Source: Streptomyces fumanus (lineage in GTDB: Bacteria; Actinomycetota; Actinomycetes; Streptomycetales; Streptomycetaceae). Taken from it: a stretch of 64,000 bases of DNA. Position numbers and translations under genes: made by a program. Every line of letters begins with the position of its first letter. The stretch's first letter is position 1. A model generated the notes under the pieces. That model did not search any database. It was not told where the DNA came from and saw only the letters and a program-made list of their open reading frames with translations. Below are positions 1 through 8,874 of this stretch, in pieces. The stretch lies in the NCBI RefSeq assembly GCF_014655295.1, contig NZ_BNBI01000001.1:372001-436000 (forward strand). The letters run 5' to 3'.

Positions 1-586
1 GCGGGCCCTCCTCACCGGCGTGCGCGACCCGGCGCAGCCCGAGCGCGGCGGCCTTGCCGTACACCTCGCGGAACTTGGCCGGCGGGTGGCCGACCTCGGC
101 GGAGTCCAGGCCGATGCCGGTGATCCGGTCCAGGTACGGGGTCGCCGCGTCGAGCGTGGCGAGGGCCGACTCGGCGGACTCGTCGCGCAGGAAGCACAGG
201 ATCAGCCGGGTGGAGACGCCGTGGTTCTGCACGCTGCTGCCCAGCGCCCGCCACAGCCCCTCGACGACCGTCTCCATGCCGACGCCCCGGGCGAGGTGGG
301 CCTGCGGGTCGAAGAAGATCTCCGCGTGCCGCACGCCCTGCGCGGCGGCGCGGGCGAGGTAGGCGTTGGCGAGGTCCTCGAAGTCCCGTTCGGTGCGCAG
401 AACGGCCATCAGCGCGTAGTACAGGTCCAGGAAGGACTGGAGGTCGGCGAAGCGGTACGCCTCGCGCAGGGCGTCCGTGTCGGCGTACGGGAGGGCGACA
501 CCGTTGCGGGCGGCCAGCTCGAAAGCCAGCTCCGGCTCCAGGGTGCCTTCGATGTGCAGGTGCAGTTCCGCTATGGGCAGGGGCAT
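1..586 (-). CDS. add: Adenosine deaminase family protein (C-terminus cut off by window edge)
   Basis: Hydrolytic deaminase of the adenosine/adenine deaminase family, a purine salvage enzyme acting in the cytoplasm. The translation starts MPLPIAELHLHIEGTLEPEL, which carries the HxH metal-binding motif and the EGT substrate loop. The last visible residues, about 188-195, are the conserved HAGEEGP segment, so about 195 codons are present and roughly the C-terminal 40 percent lies outside the window. The ATG at 584-586 is chosen because it sits directly before the HLHIEG motif; no strong ribosome binding site is visible. It lies 20 bases downstream of rnz on the same strand. Whether the substrate is adenosine, adenine or a related aminated purine cannot be decided from this half. 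Confidence 0.9.
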   Translation of the reverse strand, partial: MPLPIAELHLHIEGTLEPELAFELAARNGVALPYADTDALREAYRFADLQSFLDLYYALMAVLRTERDFEDLANAYLARAAAQGVRHAEIFFDPQAHLARGVGMETVVEGLWRALGSSVQNHGVSTRLILCFLRDESAESALATLDAATPYLDRITGIGLDSAEVGHPPAKFREVYGKAAALGLRRVAHAGEEGP

Positions 587-606
587 CAGAGAATGGTACG
601 GCGGTT

Positions 607-1512
607 TCACCGACGTTTCGGAACCGGTACCCGGAGCAGATCGTGCGCCACGGTCAGCTCCCCCTCGTATCCGGCGGCCCGCGCCTGCCGCTCGAACTCC
701 TCCGGGTCGGCGTAGCGCTGGCTGAAGTGGGTGAGCACCAGGTGCCGCACCCCGGCGTCCCGGGCCACCCGCGCCGCCTGGCCGGCCGTGAGGTGCCCGT
801 GCTCCACGGCCAGCGCCTCGTCCTCGTCGAGGAAGGTGGACTCGATGACCAGCAGGTCGCAGCCCTCGGCGAGGGCGTACACCCCGTCGCACAGCCGGGT
901 GTCCATGACGAACGCGAACCGCTGGCCGCGCCGGACCTCGCTGACCTCCTCCAGCCCGACCCCGCCGAGCACGCCCTCGCGCTGGAGCCGTCCCACGTCC
1001 GGGCCGGTGATGCCGCGGGCGGCCAGTCGCTCGGGCAGCATCCGGCGGCCGTCGGGCTCGGTGAGGCGGTAGCCGTAGGACTCCACGGGGTGGTCGAGGC
1101 GGCGGGCGTCCAGGGTGTAGCCGGGGGTGCGGGCCAGCACGCCGTCCGTGTCGACCGGGGCCTCGGTGAGGGCGACCGTCTCGCGGTAGGCGGTGGCGTA
1201 CCGCAGCCGGTCGAAGAACCGCCGGCCGGAGCGCGGGTAGTGCGCGGTGATCTCGTGCGGCACCCGGTCCAGGTTGATCCGCTGGATCACCCCGGCCAGG
1301 CCCAGGCTGTGGTCGCCGTGGAAGTGGGTGACGCAGATCCGGTTCAGGTCGTGGGCGGCGACCCCGGCGCGCAGCATCTGCCGCTGGGTGCCCTCGCCGG
1401 GGTCGAACAGGATGCCCTCGCCGTCCCAGCGCAGCAGGTACCCGTTGTGGTTGCGGTGCCGGGTCGGGACCTGGCTGGCGGTGCCGAGGACGACCAGTTC
1501 ACGGACGGACAC
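607..1512 (-). CDS. rnz: Ribonuclease Z (tRNA 3'-processing endonuclease)
   Basis: Metallo-beta-lactamase-fold nuclease that removes 3' trailers from tRNA precursors. The 301-residue length is normal for the short bacterial form. The zinc motif [11 protein letters not shown] lies near residue 62, FVMDTRL supplies the later Asp, and ESTF...HGHLT and the C-terminal LTHFSQRY are all typical of RNase Z. The start is GTG at 1510-1512 ([10 protein letters not shown]) with no clear Shine-Dalgarno sequence. The HIT gene ends 6 bases upstream, so the two are probably co-transcribed. RNase Z matters for tRNAs without an encoded CCA, which is the case for both tRNA-Ala genes later in this window. A role in other RNA turnover is possible but not shown. 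Confidence 0.92.
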   Translation of the reverse strand: MSVRELVVLGTASQVPTRHRNHNGYLLRWDGEGILFDPGEGTQRQMLRAGVAAHDLNRICVTHFHGDHSLGLAGVIQRINLDRVPHEITAHYPRSGRRFFDRLRYATAYRETVALTEAPVDTDGVLARTPGYTLDARRLDHPVESYGYRLTEPDGRRMLPERLAARGITGPDVGRLQREGVLGGVGLEEVSEVRRGQRFAFVMDTRLCDGVYALAEGCDLLVIESTFLDEDEALAVEHGHLTAGQAARVARDAGVRHLVLTHFSQRYADPEEFERQARAAGYEGELTVAHDLLRVPVPKRR

Positions 1513-1518
1513 GGTGGC

Positions 1519-1872
1519 TCAGCCGGGGGGCCAGTTCAGGCCGCGGCCGCCGAGCACGTGGGCGTGGGTGTGCCAGACGGTCTGGCCGGCGCCGGGGCCG
1601 GTGTTGAAGACGATGCGGTAGCTGTCGAGCTTCTCCTCGTCGGCGACGGCCTGGGTCTCCCGGAGCACGTCGGCGGCGAGTTCCGGGGCACCGGCGGCGA
1701 GCGCGGCGGCGTCGCGGTAGTGCGCCTTGGGGATGACCAGGACGTGGGTGGGGGCCTGGGGGTTGATGTCGCGGAAGGCGACGGTGGTCTCCGTCTCGCG
1801 GACGATCGTGGCCGGGATGTGGCCGGCGACGATCTTGCAGAACAGGCAGTCGTCCTGTGCTTCCCCTGCCAT
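1519..1872 (-). CDS. HIT (histidine triad) family nucleotide-binding protein
   Basis: Small cytoplasmic HINT-type protein that binds nucleotides and probably hydrolyses purine nucleoside phosphoramidates. The 117-residue length is standard. The N-terminus has the DCLFCKIVAGHIPA signature of zinc-containing HINT proteins and the C-terminal active site reads HTHAHVLGG, with the three triad histidines in place. A good AAAGGAG ribosome binding site lies 11 bases before the ATG at 1870-1872. It is followed 6 bases later by rnz. The tricorn protease gene lies upstream across a 100-base gap holding a dispersed Streptomyces intergenic repeat, so transcription may be partly separated there. Confidence 0.92.
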   Translation of the reverse strand: MAGEAQDDCLFCKIVAGHIPATIVRETETTVAFRDINPQAPTHVLVIPKAHYRDAAALAAGAPELAADVLRETQAVADEEKLDSYRIVFNTGPGAGQTVWHTHAHVLGGRGLNWPPG

Positions 1873-1941
1873 GGGCTTGCGCTCCTTTTAGCGGCGGACG
1901 GTTCGTGGGGGGCATCGTATCGTCGGCGGGTGCGGGGGGTG

Positions 1942-1974
1942 TGTGGCTGGTCGCGCCGTTCCCCGCGCCCCTTT
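1942..1974 (-). repeat. Dispersed Streptomyces intergenic repeat (GGGGCGCGGGGAAC type)
   Basis: On the minus strand the sequence reads GGGGCGCGGGGAAC, then GGCGCGACCAGCC. This matches, from memory, a short element scattered many times between genes in Streptomyces chromosomes. The GCGC blocks on either side of GGGAAC can fold into a short hairpin. It lies at and just after the stop codon of the tricorn gene, a typical location. I see no second copy in this window. Function is unknown; a role in transcript ends is a guess. Confidence 0.6.
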
Positions 1975-4900
1975 AGGTGGGCAGGGTGGGCGGTGTTTTT
2001 GCGGGTGCTGTTTCCAGGGTTTCGAGGGCCAGGCGGATCGCCTCGTCCAACTGGGGGTCCTTGCCTGCCGCGTGGTCCTGGGGGCGGTGGGGGACTTCTA
2101 CGTCGGGGTCGACTCCGTGGTTCTCCACGTTCCAGCCGTAGCCCTCCAGCCAGAAGGCGTACTTGGGCTGGGTGACCAGGGTGCCGTCGACCAGGCGGTA
2201 GCGGCTGTCGATGCCGACCACGCCGCCCCAGGTGCGGGTGCCGACGACGGGGCCGAGGCCGAGGGCCTTGATCGCGGCGTTGACGATGTCGCCGTCGGAG
2301 CCGGAGAACTCGTTGGCGACCGCGACCACCGGGCCGCGCGGCGCGTCCTGCGGATAGCTGGTGGGCCGCATCCCGCGCGGCAGGTCCCAGCCGACGATCC
2401 GCCGGGCGAGCTTCTCCACCACCAACTGGGAGGTGTGGCCGCCCCGGTTCTCCCGGACGTCGACGACCAGGCCCTCGCGGGCCACCTCGATCCGCAGGTC
2501 GCGGTGGATCTGCGCCCAGCCGGGGGCCTGCATGTCGGGGACGTGCAGGTAGCCGAGCCGGCCGCCGGACCGCTCGTGGACATAGGCCCGGCGGTCGGCG
2601 ACCCAGGCGTGGTAGCGCAGGGGTTCCTCGTCGGCGACGGGGACGACGACGGCGTGCCGGGGCTCGCCGCCGCCGGCGGGCAGGACGGTCAGCTCCACGG
2701 GCTTGCCGGCGGTGCCGACCAGCAGCGGGCCGGGGCCGGTGACCGGGTCGACGGCCTGGCCGCCGACGGCGACTATCGCGTCCCCGGCGCGGATCGCGAC
2801 GCCGGGCGCGGCCAGCGGGGAGCGGGCGTCGGGGTCGGAGGTCTCCGAGGGCAGGACGCGGTCGACGCGCCAGGTGCCGTCCTGGTGCCGGGAGATGTCG
2901 GCGCCGAGCAGGCCCTGCCGGGCGCCGCCGTGGCCGCCGCGCGGCACCACGTAGGCGTGCGAGGTGCCGAGTTCGCCCTGCACCTCCCAGAGCAGGTCCA
3001 CCAGGTCGTCGTGGGTGGCGACGCGGTCGAGGACGGGGCGGTAGCGGTCCAGTACGCCGTCCCAGTCGACGCCGCTCATGTCCGGCCGCCAGAACTGGTC
3101 CCGCATGACCCGGCCGGTCTCCTCGTACATCTGCCGCCACTCGGCCACCGGGTCGATCGTCCGGCGCACCCGGGACAGGTCGACGGTGATGTTGCCGTCG
3201 CTGTCCTCGTCGCCCGAGGCGCGCCGGTCGCTGGGGACCACCTTGAGCCGGCCGTCGGTCCAGAGCAGCACCCGCTTGCCGTCGCCGGTGACGGCGAAGT
3301 GGTCGGCGTCGCCGGCCAGGTGCTCGACGCGCTGCTGGACGAGGTCGAAGCGCTCCAGCTCGGTCTTGGGGTCGGGGTCGTCCGGGGTGGCCCGGGAGGC
3401 GCCGAGCACACCGGCGACCGGGTGCCGCAGCCACAGCACCCCGTCCTTGGCGGCCCGCAGATGGGAGTAGCGGGCGGCCTCCACGGGGAACGGCACGATC
3501 CGGTCGGCCAGGCCCTCCAGGTCGACGCGGGTGGTGGGGGCGCCCTCGCCCTCGGGGGTCTCCTCGCGGTCGGCCGTCTCGAAGGGCCGGCCGTGCCGCT
3601 GCGGGCCGAACGGCGAGGGCGTGGTCGCCGCCAGCGTGATCAGGTAGGGGCGGACGCCCTCGACGAAGGCCAGGTCGAAGACGTGCTCGTCGTAGACCGG
3701 GTCGAAGGAGCGGGCGGAGAGGAACGCCAGGTGCTTGCCGTCGAGGGTGAAGGCGGGGGCGTAGTCCTGGAAGCGCAGCGGGGTCGCCTCGGTGACCGAC
3801 AGGTCGGTGGTGTGGGCGAGCTTGAGCTGGGACAGCGGGCGGGGGCCGGGGTGCGACCAGGCCAGCCACGCCGAGTCGGGCGAGAACACCAGTCCGGAGA
3901 CATCGCCGTGCTCGCTGCGGTCGACCTCGCGGACCTCGCCGGTCTCCCGTTCGACCAGCAGCACCCGGCCGTCGTGGGCGGCGACGGCGGCCCGGCTGCC
4001 GTCGGGGGCCATGGCCAGGCCGAGGACCCGGCCGAGCCGTCCGGTGGCCAGGCGGCGCGGGGTGGCGCCGGGCGGCAGTCCGGTGGCGGGCGCGAACTCC
4101 AGGGCGTCCTCGCCCTCGGCGTCGGTGACCCAGACCGCCCACTCCTCGCCGTCGGCGCGGAAGGCGCGCGGCAGCCGGGCCCGGACGCCGGGCTGCGCGG
4201 CGAGGGCGCGGGCCGGGCCGGAGCGGTGGGTGACCCAGTGCACGGCACCGCGCACGGCGACGGCGCTGCCGCGCCCGGTGTGGTCGGGGGAGGCGGAGCC
4301 GAACCAGCGGGCGGCGTTCACCGGGAACGGCTGGAGGTCGGTGCGCGGCCCGCCGAGCCGGACGTCCAGGCGGCGCGGCTCGGCCCCGTCCAGGTCGTCC
4401 AGCACCCACAGTTCACCGGCGCTGGAGTAGACGACCCGGGTGCCGTCGGTCGCGGCGTGCCGGGCGTAGAAGCCGCCGAGGGGGGTGTGCCGGCGCAGGC
4501 CGGAGCCGTCGGCGAGGGAGGAGTACAGCGCGCCGGTGCCCTCGTGGTCGGAGAGGAAGGCGAGGCGGTCGCCGACCCACAGGGGGTACTCGATGTTGCC
4601 GTCGAGGTCCTCGTGGAGGCGGGCGAACTCGCCGTCGCCGGCGGTGTCGATCCACAGCTTGCCCGCGGTGCCGCCCCGGTAGCGCTTCCACCACGCGGCC
4701 TCGCGGCCCATCGGCGCGGACAGCAGCACGGTCGCCGGGCCGAACGCCACGTCGCCGACGGGTCCGTAGGGCAGGGTCTCGGCGGGGCCGCCGTCCAGCG
4801 GGACGGCCCGGGCCCAGGTGCGGCGCAGGGCGGCCTGGCCGTGGGCGGTGATCACCAGCACCCGGCCGTCGGGGGTCCAGCCGCGCACCTGGGTCTTGGC

Positions 4901-5170
4901 GTTGCCCCAGTAGGTGAGGCGCCGGGCGGGTCCGCCGTCGACCGGGGCGGTGTGCACCTCGGGGGCGCCGTCCCGGGTGGAGGTCCAGGCGACGGTGGTG
5001 CCGTCGGGCGAGATGCGCGGCTGGGTCACCGGCGTGTGGTCGGCGCTGACCCGCCAGGCCCGCCCCCCGTCGAGGGGCGCGAGCCACACGTCGTCCTCGG
5101 CGGTGAAGGCGACCGACTCGCCGTGCGGGTGCGGGAACCGGAGGTAGGCAGGGGCTGCGGACTGTGTCAC
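1973..5170 (-). CDS. Tricorn-type S41 peptidase
   Basis: Large cytoplasmic serine protease of the tricorn family (S41), which trims peptides released by the proteasome or Clp/Lon proteases. The 1065 residues match full-length tricorn. The N-terminal two thirds are WD-like beta-propeller repeats (SPDGTTVAW and SPDSAWLAW blades), then GTSHAY with the catalytic His near residue 737, a PDZ segment around 780-870, and the nucleophile segment NEFSGSDGD with the Ser near residue 955. ENHGVDPD near residue 1020 carries the acidic partner. The start is GTG at 5168-5170 behind a GTGAGGG ribosome binding site. Streptomyces encode a 20S proteasome, so a link to its products is plausible. It lies 45 bases downstream of a small lipoprotein gene. 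Confidence 0.93.
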   Translation of the reverse strand: MTQSAAPAYLRFPHPHGESVAFTAEDDVWLAPLDGGRAWRVSADHTPVTQPRISPDGTTVAWTSTRDGAPEVHTAPVDGGPARRLTYWGNAKTQVRGWTPDGRVLVITAHGQAALRRTWARAVPLDGGPAETLPYGPVGDVAFGPATVLLSAPMGREAAWWKRYRGGTAGKLWIDTAGDGEFARLHEDLDGNIEYPLWVGDRLAFLSDHEGTGALYSSLADGSGLRRHTPLGGFYARHAATDGTRVVYSSAGELWVLDDLDGAEPRRLDVRLGGPRTDLQPFPVNAARWFGSASPDHTGRGSAVAVRGAVHWVTHRSGPARALAAQPGVRARLPRAFRADGEEWAVWVTDAEGEDALEFAPATGLPPGATPRRLATGRLGRVLGLAMAPDGSRAAVAAHDGRVLLVERETGEVREVDRSEHGDVSGLVFSPDSAWLAWSHPGPRPLSQLKLAHTTDLSVTEATPLRFQDYAPAFTLDGKHLAFLSARSFDPVYDEHVFDLAFVEGVRPYLITLAATTPSPFGPQRHGRPFETADREETPEGEGAPTTRVDLEGLADRIVPFPVEAARYSHLRAAKDGVLWLRHPVAGVLGASRATPDDPDPKTELERFDLVQQRVEHLAGDADHFAVTGDGKRVLLWTDGRLKVVPSDRRASGDEDSDGNITVDLSRVRRTIDPVAEWRQMYEETGRVMRDQFWRPDMSGVDWDGVLDRYRPVLDRVATHDDLVDLLWEVQGELGTSHAYVVPRGGHGGARQGLLGADISRHQDGTWRVDRVLPSETSDPDARSPLAAPGVAIRAGDAIVAVGGQAVDPVTGPGPLLVGTAGKPVELTVLPAGGGEPRHAVVVPVADEEPLRYHAWVADRRAYVHERSGGRLGYLHVPDMQAPGWAQIHRDLRIEVAREGLVVDVRENRGGHTSQLVVEKLARRIVGWDLPRGMRPTSYPQDAPRGPVVAVANEFSGSDGDIVNAAIKALGLGPVVGTRTWGGVVGIDSRYRLVDGTLVTQPKYAFWLEGYGWNVENHGVDPDVEVPHRPQDHAAGKDPQLDEAIRLALETLETAPAKTPPTLPT

Positions 5171-5215
5171 GCCCTCACCCTATGCAGGGGCGGCGGCGGC
5201 GGACAGCGGTTTGGA

Positions 5216-5761
5216 TCACTTGCCCTCGGGCCAGCAACCGGGGCGCTGCTGGCAGTAGACGGTCTTGGTGACGGTCACGGTGGCGGTGGGCCGGGGTCCG
5301 TCGTCCGTGGGCCCGTTGTCCGTGGGGTTGTTGTTCACCGGCGGGGTGGGGGTGGCGTCGCAGTTGCCCAGTCCGTCGACCGTGAACCACTCCTTGCCGT
5401 CCACCTTCGCGGTGATCCGGCCGCGGACGCAGGCGCCCTCGACGACCCGGGTGACCTTGCCGTCGACGCTGATGTCCTTGCCGTCGTCGGTCTGCCCCTC
5501 GCAGTGCACCTCCGCGACGGTCCGCTCGCTCGCCGAGGCGCTCGCGCCGTCGTCGTCGACGGAGGCGGTGCAGGTCAGCCACCGTACGTCGGCCTTCTGC
5601 CGGTTCAGTTCGCGGGTGACCGTCTGGTCGGTGGTGAACGCCACCGACCCGGTGTTCAGCCCGCCCGGGTCGCAGGCGACCGCTCCGCCGACGGCCACTC
5701 CCACCAGCCCGGCCGCCAGGACGGCCCGCCGCCCCCGCCGTGTCCGCCTCGACAGCCCCAT
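5216..5761 (-). CDS. Putative small lipoprotein, function unknown
   Basis: A 181-residue exported protein that I do not recognise. The N-terminus MGLSRRTRRGRRAVLAAGL continues with VGVAVGGAVAC, a basic region and hydrophobic core ending in AVAC, a weak but usable lipobox with Cys near residue 30. The mature part has four more Cys (WLTCTAS, EVHCEG, GACVRG, GNCDA) and a C-terminal pair in YCQQRPGCW, so disulfides on the cell surface are likely. A Pro/Asn/Thr-rich linker precedes the tail. The ATG at 5759-5761 is the first possible start before the signal peptide. It lies between rsmE and the tricorn gene on the same strand, with gaps of about 75 and 45 bases. Nothing links it functionally to either neighbour. 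Confidence 0.75.
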   Translation of the reverse strand: MGLSRRTRRGRRAVLAAGLVGVAVGGAVACDPGGLNTGSVAFTTDQTVTRELNRQKADVRWLTCTASVDDDGASASASERTVAEVHCEGQTDDGKDISVDGKVTRVVEGACVRGRITAKVDGKEWFTVDGLGNCDATPTPPVNNNPTDNGPTDDGPRPTATVTVTKTVYCQQRPGCWPEGK

Positions 5762-5836
5762 GGCAGGCAGCGTGCCACCGACCCGGCCGTGGCGGTAGGG
5801 CGCATACGGCCACCCTGCGCCGCCCCGGGGAGGGGG

Positions 5837-6580
5837 TCAGCCCCAGCGGCCGGTGCGGCCCAGCAGCAGGGCCGTCGCGGCGGTGCCCGCGGTGGAGGTA
5901 CGCAGCACGGTGGGGCCGAGGACGTACGGCTGGGCGCCCGCCTCGGCGAACAGGGCCAGCTCCTCGGGGGAGACGCCGCCCTCGGGGCCGACGACGAGCA
6001 CGATGCGGCCGGCGGCGGGGAGTTCGGCGCGGGCCAGCGGGGTGTCGCCGCTCTCGTGCAGCACGGCGGCGAAGTCGGCCTCGGCCAGCAGCGCGGCGAC
6101 CTCCTTGGTGGTGGCCGCCTCCGCGACCTCGGGGAACCGGACCCGGCGGGACTGCTTGCCGGCCTCCCGGGCCGTCGCCCGCCACTTGGCCAGCGCCTTC
6201 AGTCCCCGCTCGCCCTTCCACTGGGTGATGCACCGGGACGCCGCCCACGGCACCACCGCGTCCACGCCGACCTCGGTCATGGTCTCCACGGCGAGTTCCC
6301 CGCGGTCGCCCTTGGGCAGGGCCTGGACGACGGTGATCCGGGGCTGCGGCGCCGGTTCCTCGAACACCGACTCCAGGTCCGTCACGACCAGGCGGTCCTT
6401 GCCCTCGGCGGCCCGGACGACGCCCTCCGCCCAGCGCCCGCGCCCGTCGGTGAGGACCACGTCCTCGCCGGGCCGCAGCCGCTTCACGGAGACGGCGTGC
6501 CGTCCCTCGGGTCCGGTCAGGACGCAGGTCCCGCCGGGCAGGGAGTCGAGCGAGTCGACCACGAACACCGGGGCGGTCAT
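5837..6580 (-). CDS. rsmE: 16S rRNA (uracil-1498-N3) methyltransferase
   Basis: SPOUT-family methyltransferase that makes m3U1498 in 16S rRNA of the small subunit. From MTAPVFVVDSL the protein is 247 residues, normal for RsmE. An N-terminal PUA-like region with LTGPEGRHAVSVKRLRPG leads into the SPOUT core with VQALPKGDR, the EVGVD segment, the AdoMet-loop VVGPEGG and the closing VLGPTVLRTSTAGTAA knot motif. The ATG at 6578-6580 overlaps the TGA of the upstream oxidoreductase gene by four bases (ATGA), so translation is coupled. An upstream in-frame extension would be Gly/Arg-rich and lies wholly inside the neighbour, so it was not used. Confidence 0.93.
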   Translation of the reverse strand: MTAPVFVVDSLDSLPGGTCVLTGPEGRHAVSVKRLRPGEDVVLTDGRGRWAEGVVRAAEGKDRLVVTDLESVFEEPAPQPRITVVQALPKGDRGELAVETMTEVGVDAVVPWAASRCITQWKGERGLKALAKWRATAREAGKQSRRVRFPEVAEAATTKEVAALLAEADFAAVLHESGDTPLARAELPAAGRIVLVVGPEGGVSPEELALFAEAGAQPYVLGPTVLRTSTAGTAATALLLGRTGRWG

Positions 6581-7662
6581 CGGCCGGTACCTCCGGAGGT
6601 GTAGGCCGACAGCGCCGTGCCGGCGGCGGCGAGTTCGGCCGCCAGCACCTCCACCAGGTGCCCGGCGGGCAGCTCCCGCGCCAGCCGGTGGCCCTGCCCG
6701 GCCCACAGCGCCAGGCCCTGCACGTCGCCGGCCGTCGCCGCCGCCTTGCGCAGCGGCGCGGTGAGGTGGCTGACCTCCGGGTAGGCGGCCGGGGCGTACG
6801 GGCCGTGCTCGCGCAGGAAGCGGTTGACCAGGCCGCGGGCCGGGCGGCCGGTGAAGGCCCGGGTCAGCTCAGTACGGGCGAACAGCGGGTTGGTCAGCGC
6901 CCGCTTGTGCAGGTCGGGCGCGCCGGACTCGGCGGTGGCGAGGAAGGCGGTGCCCATCTGGGCGGCGCTCGCCCCGGCCGCGAGGACCGCGGCGATCTGC
7001 CCGCCGCGCATCAGGCCGCCGGCCGCGACGACCGGCAGGCTCACCGCCTCGCGCACCTGTGCGAGCAGGGCGAGCAGTCCGATGCCGGAGCCGTCCGTCT
7101 CCGGCAGGTCGCGGTGGGTGCCCTGGTGGCCGCCGGCCTCCACGCCCTGCGCGATCACCGCGTCGGCCCCGCAGTCCTGGACGGCGCGGGCCTCGTCGGC
7201 GGTGGTGGCGGTGACCCAGGCGAAGGTGCCGACCCGGTGCAGGGCGTCGACCACCTCGCGGGCGGGGACGCCGAAGTGGAAGGAGACCACCGGTACGGGG
7301 TTGTCCAGGAGGACGGCGAGCTTGGCCTCGTAGCCGTCGTCCCGGCCGCTGTCCGGGTCGCCGAGTTCGGTCTCGTACCAGGCGGCCTCGCCGGCCAACT
7401 GGTGGGCGTAGACGTCGACGGCGGCCCGGTCGGCGGTCTCGGGCTGCGGCAGGAACAGGTTGACCCCGAAGGGGCGGGCCGTCAGACTCCGCACCTGCTT
7501 GATCTCCTGGTACATGCCGTCGGCCGTCTTGTACCCGGCGGCCAGGAAGCCGAGCCCGCCCGCCTCGCAGACGGCGGCGGCCAGCGACGGCACCGAGACG
7601 CCGCCGGCCATGGGTGCCTGCACGATCGGGTACGGGAAGAGATCGGTCAGCGCGGAGGACAT
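6577..7662 (-). CDS. Nitronate monooxygenase / NPD-family FMN oxidoreductase
   Basis: TIM-barrel flavoenzyme of the 2-nitropropane dioxygenase family, which oxidises alkyl nitronates such as propionate-3-nitronate. The 361 residues begin with YPIVQAPMAGG, the phosphate-site start of the barrel. AQGVEAGGHQGTH carries the catalytic-loop His, VVAAGGLMRGGQIAAVLAAGA and AQMGTAFL complete the FMN phosphate site. The ATG at 7660-7662 is preceded in frame by a stop, so the start is secure. It overlaps rsmE by four bases. Its upstream neighbour is dnaJ across a 75-base gap with a small palindrome. The true substrate is uncertain because the family also contains enzymes acting on enoyl compounds. Confidence 0.85.
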   Translation of the reverse strand: MSSALTDLFPYPIVQAPMAGGVSVPSLAAAVCEAGGLGFLAAGYKTADGMYQEIKQVRSLTARPFGVNLFLPQPETADRAAVDVYAHQLAGEAAWYETELGDPDSGRDDGYEAKLAVLLDNPVPVVSFHFGVPAREVVDALHRVGTFAWVTATTADEARAVQDCGADAVIAQGVEAGGHQGTHRDLPETDGSGIGLLALLAQVREAVSLPVVAAGGLMRGGQIAAVLAAGASAAQMGTAFLATAESGAPDLHKRALTNPLFARTELTRAFTGRPARGLVNRFLREHGPYAPAAYPEVSHLTAPLRKAAATAGDVQGLALWAGQGHRLARELPAGHLVEVLAAELAAAGTALSAYTSGGTGR

Positions 7663-7690
7663 GACGGCATGTTGTCACGTCCTCCGGACA

Positions 7691-7705
7691 GGTCCGAATC
7701 GGACC
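7691..7705. other. Short palindrome between dnaJ and the nitronate monooxygenase gene
   Basis: GGTCCG-AAT-CGGACC is a perfect 6-bp inverted repeat with a 3-base centre. It lies about 30 bases upstream of the oxidoreductase start and about 30 bases downstream of the dnaJ stop on the minus strand. It could be part of the dnaJ transcript end or an operator for the next gene. There is no T-run, so I do not call it a terminator. Confidence 0.4.
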
Positions 7706-7737
7706 GCTCCCCGCCGGACACCGCCCGGCGCCCGGCG

Positions 7738-8874
7738 TCAGCGCCCGTTGAAGGCGTCCTTCAGCCGGGAGAACAGGCCCTGCTGACCCGGCTGGAACGT
7801 GCCCTGGGGCCGTTCCTCGCCGCGGAGCTGGGCCAGTTCGCGCAGCAGGCGCTCCTGCTCGGCGTCGAGCTTGCTGGGGGTCTGCACCTCGACGTGGACC
7901 ACGAGGTCGCCCCGGCCGCCGCCGCGCAGATGCGTGACGCCCCGGCCGTGCAGCGGGATCGACTGCCCGGACTGGGTGCCCGGCCGGATGTCGACCTCCT
8001 CCCGGCCGTCGAGGGTCTCCAGCGGCACCTTGGTGCCGAGGGCCGCCGCCGTCATCGGGAGGGTGACCGTGCAGTGCAGGTCGTCGCCGCGGCGCTGGAA
8101 GGTGCTGTGCGGCAGCTCGTGGATCTCGACGTACAGGTCGCCGGCGGGGCCGCCGCCGGGGCCGACCTCGCCCTCGCCCGCCAACTGGATCCGGGTGCCG
8201 TTGTCCACCCCGGCCGGGATCTTCACCGTCAGCGTGCGGCGGGAGCGCACCCGGCCGTCACCGGCGCACTCCGGGCACGGCGTCGGCACCACGGTGCCGA
8301 AGCCCTGGCACTGGGGGCACGGCCGGGAGGTCATGACCTGGCCCAGGAAGGACCGGGTGACCTGCGAGACCTCACCGCGGCCGCGGCACATGTCGCAGGT
8401 CTGCGCGGAGGTGCCGGGGGCCGCCCCCTCGCCGTTGCAGGTGTTGCAGACGACGGCCGTGTCGACCTGGATGTCCTTGGTGGTGCCGAACGCGGCCTCC
8501 TCCAGCTCCACCTCGATCCGGATCATCGCGTCCTGGCCGCGCCGGGTGCGCGAGCGCGGCCCGCGCTGCGACGCCGTGCCGAAGAACGCGTCCATGATGT
8601 CCGAGAAGTTGCCGAAGCCGCCCGCGCCGAAGCCGCCGGGACCGGCGCCGCCGGACTGCGAGAGCGGGTCGCCGCCGAGGTCGTAGACCTGCTTCTTCTG
8701 CGGGTCCGACAGCACCTCGTAAGCGGCGTTGATCTCCTTGAACCGCTCCTGGGTCTTCGGATCGGGGTTGACGTCCGGGTGCAGCTCGCGCGCGAGCCGC
8801 CTGAACGCCTTCTTGATCTCTTCCTGCGACGCGTCGCGGCGCACGCCGAGAACGGCGTAGTAGTCCGTGGCCAC
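7738..8874 (-). CDS. dnaJ: Molecular chaperone DnaJ (hrcA-linked copy)
   Basis: Hsp40 co-chaperone that stimulates DnaK ATPase and delivers unfolded clients. The 378 residues show a J domain (residues 1-70, LHPDVNP with the HPD triad), a Gly-rich linker ([15 protein letters not shown]), four CxxCxGxG zinc repeats ([32 protein letters not shown], about 135-205) and the client-binding C-terminal beta domains. The start is GTG at 8872-8874, immediately after the hrcA stop with no gap. Being the hrcA-linked copy, it is probably the Streptomyces DnaJ2 type rather than the one in the dnaK operon. HrcA binding at the CIRCE at 9928-9954 should control it through read-through from hrcA. Confidence 0.96.
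   Translation of the reverse strand: MATDYYAVLGVRRDASQEEIKKAFRRLARELHPDVNPDPKTQERFKEINAAYEVLSDPQKKQVYDLGGDPLSQSGGAGPGGFGAGGFGNFSDIMDAFFGTASQRGPRSRTRRGQDAMIRIEVELEEAAFGTTKDIQVDTAVVCNTCNGEGAAPGTSAQTCDMCRGRGEVSQVTRSFLGQVMTSRPCPQCQGFGTVVPTPCPECAGDGRVRSRRTLTVKIPAGVDNGTRIQLAGEGEVGPGGGPAGDLYVEIHELPHSTFQRRGDDLHCTVTLPMTAAALGTKVPLETLDGREEVDIRPGTQSGQSIPLHGRGVTHLRGGGRGDLVVHVEVQTPSKLDAEQERLLRELAQLRGEERPQGTFQPGQQGLFSRLKDAFNGR

Noticed and set aside
1943..6604. Very long open frame on the plus strand opposite the tricorn, lipoprotein and rsmE genes
   Set aside because: GC-rich DNA leaves antisense frames open; the translation is Gly/Val/Arg/Gln-rich with no motif, while the minus strand gives clear family proteins.
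7691..7705. Palindrome after dnaJ as a terminator
   Set aside because: Stem of only 6 bp and no T-run; kept as an unclassified palindrome.
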